Of a stretch of DNA of 64,000 nt, positions 8,587 through 16,579 are shown in pieces. The notes under the pieces were generated by a model that worked only from the letters and a program-made list of their open reading frames with translations, ran no database searches and was not told the origin of the DNA. The translations under genes were made by a program, and so were the position numbers. Location: the NCBI GenBank assembly GCA_020722815.1, contig DYKB01000003.1, positions 67,502 to 131,501 of the forward strand, read 5' to 3'. Numbering within the stretch: the first letter of the stretch is position 1; every line of letters starts with the position of its first letter. The DNA is from Caldithrix sp. GTDB lineage: Bacteria; Zhuqueibacterota; Zhuqueibacteria; Thermofontimicrobiales; Sulfurfontimicrobiaceae.

Positions 8587-9633
8587 TTAATAGTTCAAAC
8601 TTGACAAAATTTGTTCAATAACTTTATACTTTAAATTTTTGGCCTTTACGTTGATTTGAGCTTCAATCTTTCGTTTTTCAAATTTAATTTTAAAAATATC
8701 AGCATCCTCTTTAATAAAGATTAATTTCCCGGTTTCCTGAAGATATTGGTCGACGGCACCAATCGGACCACAAAAAAAACTATAAGTAGGCAATCCTAAT
8801 GCCACCGATTCACGATTCATTGTCCCGCCACCGCCTAACATCAAATCAGATTGATATAATAAACTCAACGTATCGATGGCTTTTTCAGGGATAATTAATC
8901 GATCATTCCATTTATTCGATTTTTGCCGCAGATCCTTAAAAAAATGACGTTGACTTTCCCCCCTCGGAATCACGATTAAAGTGATATTCGGTTGCTCCGC
9001 AAGGTGCTTTAGCAGCGTCATCAATAATTTTTCACTTTTAGGATTATGGTAATGTGCCTCATTGGCGGGGGGTCGTAGAACCGCAATAATATTTTTAGAA
9101 TCAATTTTCAAGGATTCCAACAAATTTTTATCTGGTAAAAAGTCGCCAAGATAAATTTCTTCCTTTAATCCATTAAATTTGATAACTTTTTCAATGGGTA
9201 CCTTTTTTGATTTTAAGACCGCATCAGAAATATAGGCGGGGAAAAAAAATCGATGAGCGGTAAATCGAAGAATATTGAAAATCGATGAATGCTCATAGTC
9301 ATTAATGATAATAAATGGTATTTTTAAAAAATAAGCCGCCAAACCCTGATAAGGTGATCCGGCACATAATGCCACGTTAAAATCATATTTTCTGGCAAAA
9401 AGGAATAATTCAAAGGATCGGGCCAGGATACCATATAACTTAAGCCATTTATGTTTACCATAATGTTTTCCAATAGTCTGGTAAGCCAGGCCATGCAACG
9501 TTAGCAGCTCACAGGTTTGAAAAACATCACGCGTCGTTATCAGTACAGTGTCGCCCCGTTTTTCAAATTCTTTAACAAGTGGTGCCATTAATAAGACATG
9601 CGGTGTATGGCAGATATCGACCCAAATTTTCAT
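8587..9633 (-). CDS. DUF354 family protein (GT-B-like, probable glycosyltransferase)
   Basis: 348 residues. The start MKIWVDICHTPHVLLMAPLV is diagnostic of DUF354 proteins, which have a GT-B-like double Rossmann fold related to UDP-GlcNAc 2-epimerase and MurG. The C-terminal half has the phosphate-binding style segment GGGGTMNRESVALGLP near residue 270 and a cytosolic profile without a signal peptide. The family is common in archaeal and bacterial surface-glycan loci and its reaction is not established. Here it lies between the SDR epimerase and the radical SAM-ligase fusion, on the same strand with short gaps. ATG start with AAGGAAAG about 12 bases upstream. Confidence 0.8.
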   Translation of the reverse strand: MKIWVDICHTPHVLLMAPLVKEFEKRGDTVLITTRDVFQTCELLTLHGLAYQTIGKHYGKHKWLKLYGILARSFELFLFARKYDFNVALCAGSPYQGLAAYFLKIPFIIINDYEHSSIFNILRFTAHRFFFPAYISDAVLKSKKVPIEKVIKFNGLKEEIYLGDFLPDKNLLESLKIDSKNIIAVLRPPANEAHYHNPKSEKLLMTLLKHLAEQPNITLIVIPRGESQRHFFKDLRQKSNKWNDRLIIPEKAIDTLSLLYQSDLMLGGGGTMNRESVALGLPTYSFFCGPIGAVDQYLQETGKLIFIKEDADIFKIKFEKRKIEAQINVKAKNLKYKVIEQILSSLNY

Positions 9634-9696
9634 ATTTTAAATTCGCTTTCCTTGTGTTTGATCATGATAGTCCCTATTTAAACTGATTTATGCCCT

Positions 9697-10647
9697 TTAA
9701 ATGCCTTTATTCTCCCTCAGCCACTGGTAAGTATTTCTTAAACCGGCCTGGAGATTCACAGTGGGCACCCAGCGCAGGAAATGCCGAATTTTTTCAATAT
9801 TCATCACGCGACGACGGATATTATCGATATCCCGGCGGTCAATATGTTTAATTTCTGACTTGCCCCCACAAAGATTGTTAATCTGGCTGGCTAAATAATT
9901 AATCGTTGTTTCTTTGCCAGAACCAACATTAAAGACCTGCCCCTCAGCTTTCGGTGAAAGTGCCGCTAAAATTGTCGCATCCACGGCGTCAGTGACATAA
10001 GTAAAATCACGGGTTTGTTCGCCATCACCGTGTATCTGTATGGGTTTACCCTCCATGGCCGAATCAAAAAATTTTGAAATAACGCCACAGTACGGATTGC
10101 CTGGATTTTGACGAATACCATAGACATTCGAATAGCGAACAACAGCAACCGGTACACGAAAACTTTCATAATAGGCAAAACAATTACATTCGCCGGTAAA
10201 TTTGCTTGCCGCATAGGGATTTAAAATGTTAATATTATCAAATTCATTGATTGGCAAATAATGTGGATTACCATAAATTGAAGCGGATGAAGTATAAATT
10301 AAACGTTTAATTCCATACTTTTTCGCTGCCAATAAAATATTGAATGTTCCCCGGGCATTGACTTCAAAATCTAATTCTGGCTCTTTCGTGGAGACAATAA
10401 TGTTCCGAACAGCCAAATGAAAAATATAATCAACACCTTCGACCAATTCATTGACAATTTTAGTGTCAGCAACACTTCCTTCAACAAATTCAATTTTATC
10501 CAAATTTTGAATATTATTTTTTCGACCAGTAAATAAATCGTCTAACACAATAAGGTTCGCCTTCATTTCCACCAATCGATCGACCAAATTTGAACCAACA
10601 AAACCAGCGCCTCCAGTGACTAATACTTTTGTTCCAGAAAATGGCAT
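9697..10647 (-). CDS. NAD-dependent nucleotide-sugar epimerase/dehydratase (extended SDR)
   Basis: 316 residues of the extended short-chain dehydrogenase family. The NAD-binding GGAGFVGSN lies at residues 12-20, the catalytic Ser region is TSSASIYG, and the active-site YxxxK is YAASK near residue 145. RYSNVYG and DGEQTRDFTYVTD are typical of UDP-glucose/GlcNAc 4-epimerase-like enzymes. It should interconvert a nucleotide sugar in the cytoplasm for the adjacent glycosyltransferases. ATG is preceded by AAGGAACC. Whether it is a GalE-type, WbpP-type or dehydratase enzyme cannot be decided from motifs. Confidence 0.9.
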   Translation of the reverse strand: MPFSGTKVLVTGGAGFVGSNLVDRLVEMKANLIVLDDLFTGRKNNIQNLDKIEFVEGSVADTKIVNELVEGVDYIFHLAVRNIIVSTKEPELDFEVNARGTFNILLAAKKYGIKRLIYTSSASIYGNPHYLPINEFDNINILNPYAASKFTGECNCFAYYESFRVPVAVVRYSNVYGIRQNPGNPYCGVISKFFDSAMEGKPIQIHGDGEQTRDFTYVTDAVDATILAALSPKAEGQVFNVGSGKETTINYLASQINNLCGGKSEIKHIDRRDIDNIRRRVMNIEKIRHFLRWVPTVNLQAGLRNTYQWLRENKGI

Positions 10648-10755
10648 TTTAAGGTTCCTTCCCTGAATTGTTTTATCCTTGTTAAAGTTAATTTTTTATC
10701 AAATTTAATGTACTTATAAAAAAAATTTAGCGAATTTAAATCAAAAACGTTGATA

Positions 10756-12051
10756 TTAATAGGCTCCATTCCGTGAAAATATTAAAAATACGGTTTTATA
10801 AAGAATTATAATATCGTTTAAAATTGAATGATGATTGACATACCGAATATCATAACGCATTGCCTCACTATAATTCTCAGGCGTACATCTTACGTTGATT
10901 TTTGAGTAACCAGTTAAACCCGGTTTAACCAGTAATCGGCGATAATTCCAATTTTTATAAAATTTTACCTCATAAACCGGGTGAGGCCGTGGACCTACCA
11001 GGCTCATTTCACCAATTAAAATATTAAATAATTGGGGTAGCTCATCAAGACTGGACTGCCGAAGGAATTTTCCAATCGGGGTAATTCGTTGATCAATCTG
11101 TTTTTTGTAACCAAGGACCTGTGCGGCTGAATTATCTTCCTCCGGTTTGGCTGTTAACAATTTCTTGATATACTCCTGATGTTCCTTCTCCGATGCATCC
11201 GTCCGCATGGTTCGAAATTTAATTATTTTAAAAATCTTTCCCCGATATCCAACTCGATCTTGCAGGAAAAAAACAGGACCTGGGGATGTCAATTTTATGA
11301 CAAGGCCAAGTATCAGCATAATCGGTGAAGTAATGATAATTCCAATTGCCGAACCTAAAATATCAATAATTCGTTTTGAAACTGTTTCGACCGCCATCAT
11401 GGCTCTCTTCTGAAGGTTCCATGCAAAATGGACAGTATTTCCAAATTTTGGCTTTTTCGTATCGATTGCAGCCGGTGTAAACCAGTCATTGACGGTGAGA
11501 ACATTCGTATTTGGATCCGTGATCAACGTGGAAAACAAAGAGCTAAAATGATGGTGACTTTTCTTATTTACCTCATCATTTTGAATGGTACCAGCCGGCT
11601 CGTCTGGATAGCTATAGATAGAAATATTTTGTGAGGGGAAAATAAGTTCAAGTAAATTCCTGACTTCGTTTAAAGAATTTAATTTCGTTATTAATCGATT
11701 TAATGTCTTCCGGGCATGCGGATATGAGGTGTCTGGTAATAAAATAATAATTTTATGATCAGAAGTCAAAGACACACTATCTGTCTCACGAATATTAATA
11801 AGAAGTAGTTGAAGCAACTGCTCAAGAATTTTAATTTTCCTGGCGCCGTTAAATTCGCCATTCAGTCTTTCGATTCCTTGAAAATTAAAAACAAGAACTG
11901 AAAAGGAGTAGTCAATTCGTTCTGCACGTCGTTTTTCCAAATATAATCGTTGTTTTAAAGCGGATAAACTACATAAATTTTGATTTTTATGCTCACTACG
12001 AAATTGTGAATCGTCAATGAGCGTATCAATCCATTGTTGCGATGAATCCAT
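10756..12051 (-). CDS. Sugar-phosphate transferase (polyprenyl-phosphate PGT) with degenerate GGDEF domain
   Basis: About 431 residues. The C-terminal 200 residues are a bacterial sugar transferase (WcaJ/PglC superfamily) that starts glycan assembly by moving a sugar-1-phosphate to undecaprenyl phosphate. The signatures are a single membrane segment (ILGSAIGIIITSPIMLILG), KFRTMR, DELPQLFNIL and VGPRP. The N-terminal 150 residues resemble a GGDEF domain in layout (LEKRRAERIDYSFSVLVFNF through IIILLPDTSYPHARKTLNRL), but TSDHK stands where the active-site GGDEF loop belongs, so cyclase activity is not expected. The usual multi-helix N-terminal region of WcaJ is missing. The ATG at 12051 is chosen for the upstream AAGGGGG; a TTG 13 codons earlier is the alternative. 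Confidence 0.85.
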   Translation of the reverse strand: MDSSQQWIDTLIDDSQFRSEHKNQNLCSLSALKQRLYLEKRRAERIDYSFSVLVFNFQGIERLNGEFNGARKIKILEQLLQLLLINIRETDSVSLTSDHKIIILLPDTSYPHARKTLNRLITKLNSLNEVRNLLELIFPSQNISIYSYPDEPAGTIQNDEVNKKSHHHFSSLFSTLITDPNTNVLTVNDWFTPAAIDTKKPKFGNTVHFAWNLQKRAMMAVETVSKRIIDILGSAIGIIITSPIMLILGLVIKLTSPGPVFFLQDRVGYRGKIFKIIKFRTMRTDASEKEHQEYIKKLLTAKPEEDNSAAQVLGYKKQIDQRITPIGKFLRQSSLDELPQLFNILIGEMSLVGPRPHPVYEVKFYKNWNYRRLLVKPGLTGYSKINVRCTPENYSEAMRYDIRYVNHHSILNDIIILYKTVFLIFSRNGAY

Positions 12052-12576
12052 CTTCTGGTAATCCCCCTTGATTATTGAATTTTCAGACAAGCGCAGTCGA
12101 AAATTTCATGTTTTGTTCAATTTTAAAACCAGGATGAATGCTTTGTCACTATCGTATAATTTTTCTAAAGCCTGGATTATTTATAAATTTTTCTATAAAA
12201 ATCCCAAAAAATGAAAACAATAACTTACAACTCATGAAATATTTTGGCTTGTTTTTATTTCTTTTTTAAACTCAAAAAAATATAACAAATTTTCATTGCC
12301 GTACCAATGCGATAACTAACTTAAAATTATGTAACCGTTCGCAGGGTGGATCGACGCGGTCATTCCCGCCTGTTTTTGGCGGGAATCCACACTTTTTCAG
12401 ACCAATGGATGCCCGACTAAAGCATTGGGGCATGACAGAAGTTACTATTTTAGCATACCTGTGAACGGTTACAAAATGATAGCATTAAATATCGTATTAA
12501 CAAGACGTTATTCTTCATTGTGCCGTCGTGTCTTTGTAGCAATGAATTTTTCAAAATAAAGACTTTAAGTTAATAT
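12052..12576. other. Non-coding gap within the exopolysaccharide locus
   Basis: 525 bases with no supported gene. The middle holds the inverted-repeat element at 12331-12472; the rest is AT rich. The gap follows the tyrosine-kinase gene and precedes the sugar transferase, so it probably carries the promoter and 5' leader of the downstream part of the locus. I could not pick out a convincing -35/-10 pair on the - strand. Confidence 0.5.
12331..12472. mobile_element. MITE-like element with terminal inverted repeats, about 142 bp
   Basis: The ends are GTAACCGTTC(G/A)CAGG and its complement, 15 bases with one mismatch (12331-12345 and 12458-12472). The element is flanked by near-identical 8-mers, AAAATTAT (12323-12330) and AAAATGAT (12473-12480), as left by target duplication. 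An internal hairpin ATTCCCGCC...GGCGGGAAT (12362-12386) is present. No open frame lies inside. The structure is that of a non-autonomous element; no parent transposase is in the window. Confidence 0.65.
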
Positions 12577-14856
12577 TTAATAATACTTTGAATAATTATG
12601 ATTCTCTTCAGCAAAATTGATAACCAGCCCAAGCTTTCTGGCCTGACTATGCTTGAAAACCTCTTTCGTATTCTGCAAATCGATTTCAGTATTGATTCCT
12701 GTTTTAACAACCAGCAAAACCATATCAACCAATGAACTAATCAAACTTGCATCTGCAAATATATTTGCCGGTGGTGAATCAAAAACGATAATATCATATT
12801 TCGACCGAAATGCTTCCATTAAATGATTCAGAAATGGTATGACAATCATTTCGGCAGAATCCTGTTCAACATGACCCGATGTAATTAAATCCAGGTGACC
12901 ATTTAATAGGTTGATAATTATCTTATCCTTTTTTAAAAGTTCTGAAATCGAATCATACTTTTTGTGTTGCTTCTCCGAACGTGTCGAATCATTTTGAGAA
13001 TCCGGTAATTTTGATGACATTACCAGATCACCTGGAATATCGGTTGTTAAGATTTTTTGGCTTGTCCGGAGCAGGTCAACCAGACCTTTATTATTATCCT
13101 GATTGAAATAGTTATGCAAACTTGGTTTTCGAAAATCTGTATCAACAAGTAATACTTTGAAACCGAGTTGGGAAATCGAAATTGCCAGGTTTGCAGCAAT
13201 AAGAGATTTTCCTTCAGCCGGGACACTACTGGTTATCAAAAGTGTACGAATCGACGTCCCCAGGCCAAGGAATTGTAAATTTGTTCGTAATTTTCGGAAC
13301 GCTTCATTTTCAAGCGATAATGTATTAAAATTTGATATCAATTTGTCATCGATTGTATTGTCAGTCGTAGAATCAGAAAAAGAGCTCATTAATTTACGTG
13401 ACTTTTTGGCATTGAAACGAAGCCTCGGAATATTTCCAAGTACAGTCAGATCCAATACTTTTGCTATCTGTGTCGGTGTATGCAACCGTTTATTAAAAAC
13501 TTCCAGCGCTGCAATCAAAGCCAGGCTTAGAATAATACCCAATATAATTCCCAGTAAAATATTTAAAGATTTTTTGGGCCAAATTGGTTTTTCAGCCAGG
13601 TGCGGGGGATCCAGTTCACGTATATTTCCCAAATTTTCGGCTTCATTAATGCGGGCTTCTTCACGTTTTTCCATTAAAAGTACATATAATTTTTCATTTA
13701 CATCACGTTCACGAATCAAACGAAGAAGCACCAACTCCTTCTCCGGAACACGCTGCAATTCCCGGTCATAATCTTTTAATATCTGCTGGGAAGCTTTCTC
13801 CTGAGCACGATATGTCTCAATTTCTATCTCTAATTGAATAATCTCTTCCATGAGTTGTTGAATTTGAGACAGCGGATCAACGAGATTTGCGCCCTGCACC
13901 AGTTTCATCGTTTCATCGGTGAGTCGCTGCTTCGTCAAATTAATTTGGGAATTGAGTTCAAGCATTTTGGGGTGATTTTCCGGGTAATTCTGAACTTTAA
14001 GTTTGGTATACTCAACTTCCAAATTTATTAATTCATCTTTTAAGCGACGAATCATCGGACTCCCCGTCTCGGTCACTAAAGGTACTAATTCTTTTTGTTC
14101 ATTTAATAGTTTGTTTTTAATAAATTTATACCGATTCTCAGATGATTCCCGATTAGCCAGAGCTTTGTTATAAAATATTTCAGCTTCCGTAATCCGTTTC
14201 AAAATTTCAGAAGATTCCTGATCAAGATAGGTAATTTTATCCTTCTCTTTATAATCTCGCAAAGCGTCTTCCGATTGCTTCAAGCGTTCAGCATAAATCA
14301 CTAATTGCTCTTCAATCATCTTGCGAACATTGCTTATTGTTTCCTGGCGAATCTTCAAATTTCGCTGTTTTAAGACATCAGTGACTGTTTTAGCAAGTTC
14401 TTTGGCGATAATTGGTGAAGCGGCTTTTGTCTTAATTTCAATAACATCCGAATTCGTAATATTGGTAGCAGCAATGTTGTTCCGGATAGTTTTCGCCAGA
14501 TAGGTTATGATATTAAAGTCTGGCGGACGATGCGCTGGTAACTGATACGAGTTTCTGATATCCTCCGGTAATGATTTAACAACCTCTTCAATAAAAGCAT
14601 TACTTTTAATTTCTTCGAGCATATTATTGATGATATTCTTGTCAATAGGACGATAAGTTGAATTCTCCGTCATCGCACTATTAAATCGTTCATAAATAAT
14701 GCTGGTTGTTGTTTCATAAATTGAAGTTGCGCTTTGATTATAGAAAAAAATTGGAATCAATACCCCTAAAATACAACTTAAAAAGATCCATTTACTTTTC
14801 CAGAGTGTTTTTGGGAGTAGCTTATAATCTACTTGCACAGGTGTGGTGGACTTCAT
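12577..14856 (-). CDS. Wzz/BY-kinase polysaccharide co-polymerase with tyrosine autokinase
   Basis: 759 residues of the Wzc/ExoP family, which controls polysaccharide chain length and export by cycles of tyrosine autophosphorylation. Membrane segments at about 24-40 and 430-452 bracket a long periplasmic coiled-coil region with a Wzz-type N-terminus. The cytoplasmic kinase has Walker A PAEGKS (546-551), Walker A' VLLVDTD (568-574) and Walker B IVFDSPP (690-696). The C-terminus ends YSKYY, a short tyrosine cluster fit for autophosphorylation. About 40 polar residues are inserted between the A' motif and the core (about 608-648). ATG is preceded by GGAG. It lies 74 bases downstream of the SLBB export protein, a usual pairing. 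Confidence 0.93.
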   Translation of the reverse strand: MKSTTPVQVDYKLLPKTLWKSKWIFLSCILGVLIPIFFYNQSATSIYETTTSIIYERFNSAMTENSTYRPIDKNIINNMLEEIKSNAFIEEVVKSLPEDIRNSYQLPAHRPPDFNIITYLAKTIRNNIAATNITNSDVIEIKTKAASPIIAKELAKTVTDVLKQRNLKIRQETISNVRKMIEEQLVIYAERLKQSEDALRDYKEKDKITYLDQESSEILKRITEAEIFYNKALANRESSENRYKFIKNKLLNEQKELVPLVTETGSPMIRRLKDELINLEVEYTKLKVQNYPENHPKMLELNSQINLTKQRLTDETMKLVQGANLVDPLSQIQQLMEEIIQLEIEIETYRAQEKASQQILKDYDRELQRVPEKELVLLRLIRERDVNEKLYVLLMEKREEARINEAENLGNIRELDPPHLAEKPIWPKKSLNILLGIILGIILSLALIAALEVFNKRLHTPTQIAKVLDLTVLGNIPRLRFNAKKSRKLMSSFSDSTTDNTIDDKLISNFNTLSLENEAFRKLRTNLQFLGLGTSIRTLLITSSVPAEGKSLIAANLAISISQLGFKVLLVDTDFRKPSLHNYFNQDNNKGLVDLLRTSQKILTTDIPGDLVMSSKLPDSQNDSTRSEKQHKKYDSISELLKKDKIIINLLNGHLDLITSGHVEQDSAEMIVIPFLNHLMEAFRSKYDIIVFDSPPANIFADASLISSLVDMVLLVVKTGINTEIDLQNTKEVFKHSQARKLGLVINFAEENHNYSKYY

Positions 14857-14930
14857 GACGTCTCCAATTTGGTCTATTTATGATTTCTTATTCCCCCCTC
14901 AATATCAAAATTAAATATTTGAACTTGGGC

Positions 14931-15494
14931 TTAATTTGGTATGCGACTAAAATAATAAATTGCCTGAAAGATAAGCGCAAACTGGGAAGCGAGACGAATT
15001 GCCGTTTGCCATCGAAACCAGGAATTTCGTTTGATATAGATGACATCACCTGGTTGTAAAATTGGCAAATCTTCATATTGTTGATTGGCCAAATAATGTG
15101 CCAAATTAAACTGAACAACCCTTTTTGACAAATTTTTAGTACTTCCGCCTGAAAATGAATCAATTTTTTGAACACTGGCTGAAAATTGAGCCATTGGCGT
15201 CACTTCCCGGGTAAGCATTATTTTTTTTAAATTCGAATACTCTGTTGGACCTCCTGCTTTCGAAATGAGTTCTAAAATATTGGTATCATCTGATACACGA
15301 TATTCACCTGGATTTTTGACTTCACCCCAAATATGCACAATCATCTCAAATTTTTTTTCATTACCAGATAAATACTGATCAACTTTAGCGGTACTAACTT
15401 GTGAATAGCCCATATTAAAAATACTCATAAAAAAGCTACCCACGACAATATACCAAAATTGTACAAAAACAATCACTCGCATATTTTTTTGCAT
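14931..15494 (-). CDS. SLBB-domain polysaccharide export protein (short form)
   Basis: 187 residues. A hydrophobic N-terminus (about 7-27) ends near GYSQVS and can serve as a signal peptide. The centre (about 50-100) reads HIWGEVKNPGEYRVSDDTNILELISKAGG when taken in parts, the classic SLBB fold of Wza-like export proteins, and LQPGDVIYIKR near residue 150 closes the domain. A second hydrophobic helix lies at the C-terminus. Wza-type channels normally also carry an N-terminal Poly_export domain and are about 350 residues; that domain is missing here. It may be an accessory periplasmic part of the exporter, with the outer-membrane channel encoded elsewhere. It is the first gene of the - strand locus; start preceded by AGAGGAAA. 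Confidence 0.8.
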   Translation of the reverse strand: MQKNMRVIVFVQFWYIVVGSFFMSIFNMGYSQVSTAKVDQYLSGNEKKFEMIVHIWGEVKNPGEYRVSDDTNILELISKAGGPTEYSNLKKIMLTREVTPMAQFSASVQKIDSFSGGSTKNLSKRVVQFNLAHYLANQQYEDLPILQPGDVIYIKRNSWFRWQTAIRLASQFALIFQAIYYFSRIPN

Positions 15495-16114
15495 TCTGAT
15501 TTCCTCTTAAGGAATTAAAATTAGTTTGTTTTTTTAAAAAATAATGGGCATTTTAAAAGTGTATCGAGTTCGACCTTCGAGGTTGTCCTATCAGGAATCA
15601 GTTCAATCATCATATTTCAATCAAATTAACCCTTGGGGTCAAAATTTAACCATAAAAGTTTCAACAGAACTCATAATTGTTTCTTAATTAATAATACTTC
15701 AATAGCTTCCTTTTGCAGGAAAAAAAAAACCTGAAATTACATAAAGCTCAAAAATTCACTTTTCTTCATGTCTTTAAATCTTAGTCAGTATGAGGTTTTC
15801 AGTTTTACAACTCATATATTTTATCTAATCGTCACCTTCCATCCGTCTAGGCACCAGCAAATTTCATTCCGTTTATTTTAATCCAGGTGTAATATCTTGA
15901 AACAGTTGAATTTTATAATTTATCAAGTCCCGTGGCAAGGTATCATGATAACTTATTAAAAATCAAATTGTTATAACTAATTAAAATACAACAAAATTAG
16001 TGGTATTATTATTGCTAAAAGCAGCCAACCCCTGCCAATTCTCATTGAAACTGGATACTATTTTCAACAACAACGATTTGTTTTCCGGGAATTTCAAAGA
16101 TAAAGGAGTGGGCG
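15495..16114. other. Divergent intergenic region, AT rich
   Basis: 620 bases between the start of the exopolysaccharide locus (leftward) and the pseudo-receiver gene (rightward). It should carry the promoters for both directions and long untranslated leaders. The sequence is low-complexity AT rich. I saw no convincing gene, repeat or riboswitch fold in it. Confidence 0.4.
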
Positions 16115-16318
16115 GTGAAAAAGATACTTTTATTACGCGATGATGATTCGGATATAACGGCGATAGACGACATCTCGGAATTAGCTAATGTTAATCTGGT
16201 AAAAACGAAAGACACTGGCCAGGCATTAAGATTGTTACGTCGTCACTCCCCTGATTTTGTTCTTTGTACTGGAAGAATTCGACAAAAAGAAAATGGTCGT
16301 TTTATTCTGGAACTTTGA
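16115..16318 (+). CDS. Truncated, degenerate receiver-domain protein (67 residues)
   Basis: GTG start with a strong AAAGGAG seven bases upstream, so translation is likely despite the small size. The sequence follows the first half of a response-regulator receiver domain: KKILLLRDDDSD supplies beta-1 and the acidic pair, DTGQALRLLRRHSPDFVL supplies alpha-2 and beta-3. At the phosphoacceptor position the expected Asp is replaced by Thr (T52 in VLCTGRI), and the protein stops before the conserved Thr/Ser and Lys. It is either a pseudo-receiver fragment with a regulatory role or the remains of a larger regulator. It precedes the tRNA gene. Confidence 0.55.
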   Translation: MKKILLLRDDDSDITAIDDISELANVNLVKTKDTGQALRLLRRHSPDFVLCTGRIRQKENGRFILEL

Positions 16319-16363
16319 TCGCTGGTGTTGGCTTATTTTTGGTCTAATTTTCTAAAAAATTAC

Positions 16364-16392
16364 TTGACTTTAAGTCCAAATAATATTATATT
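16364..16392 (+). promoter_or_regulatory. Sigma-70 type promoter of the tRNA gene
   Basis: TTGACT (16364-16369), a 17-base spacer and TATATT (16387-16392). The expected transcription start, about 16399, lies some 12 bases before the tRNA 5' end. This is the best promoter match in the window and shows a classical -35/-10 layout rather than the Bacteroidota -33/-7 type. Confidence 0.75.
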
Positions 16393-16410
16393 AACACGCT
16401 TAAAACAAAA

Positions 16411-16483
16411 GGCGGCGTAGCTCAGTTGGCAGAGCAGTGGAATCATAATCCACGAGTCCGGGGTTCAAATCCCTGCGCCGCTA
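16411..16483 (+). tRNA. tRNA with CAT anticodon (Met elongator, or Ile2)
   Basis: The cloverleaf folds fully: acceptor GGCGGCG/CGCCGCT (one G-U at the end), D stem GCTC/GAGC, anticodon stem GTGGA/TCCAC with loop ATCATAA, variable GAGTC, and T arm CGGGG TTCAAAT CCCTG. The anticodon is CAT. The anticodon stem lacks the three G-C pairs of initiator tRNA, so this is elongator Met or an Ile2 species that TilS modifies to read AUA. tilS is the very next gene, but that does not decide the identity. The CCA end is not encoded. Confidence 0.95.
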
Positions 16484-16534
16484 TTATTATAAAAAGTGAA
16501 TTGATTCTGGAAATGATGGTACTCACCGAAAATT

Positions 16535-16563
16535 TGACCTTTCACCTGCGAAAGGTCATTTTT
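16535..16563 (+). terminator. Intrinsic terminator after the tRNA
   Basis: A 9-bp stem TGACCTTTC/GAAAGGTCA with loop ACCTGC, followed by five T. It ends just before the tilS ribosome binding site, so it may also attenuate read-through into tilS. Confidence 0.75.
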
Positions 16564-16579
16564 GTTTATAGGAATAAAC

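Noticed and set aside
1302-15494. PEP-CTERM/exosortase-type exopolysaccharide locus
   Set aside because: CapK-like and deacetylase-like genes do occur in such loci, but no exosortase, PEP-CTERM protein or FemAB-type gene is present here.
15926-15956. Possible sigma-54 promoter (TGGCAAGG then TGATA)
   Set aside because: The -12 GC element is absent; only the -24 GG half fits.
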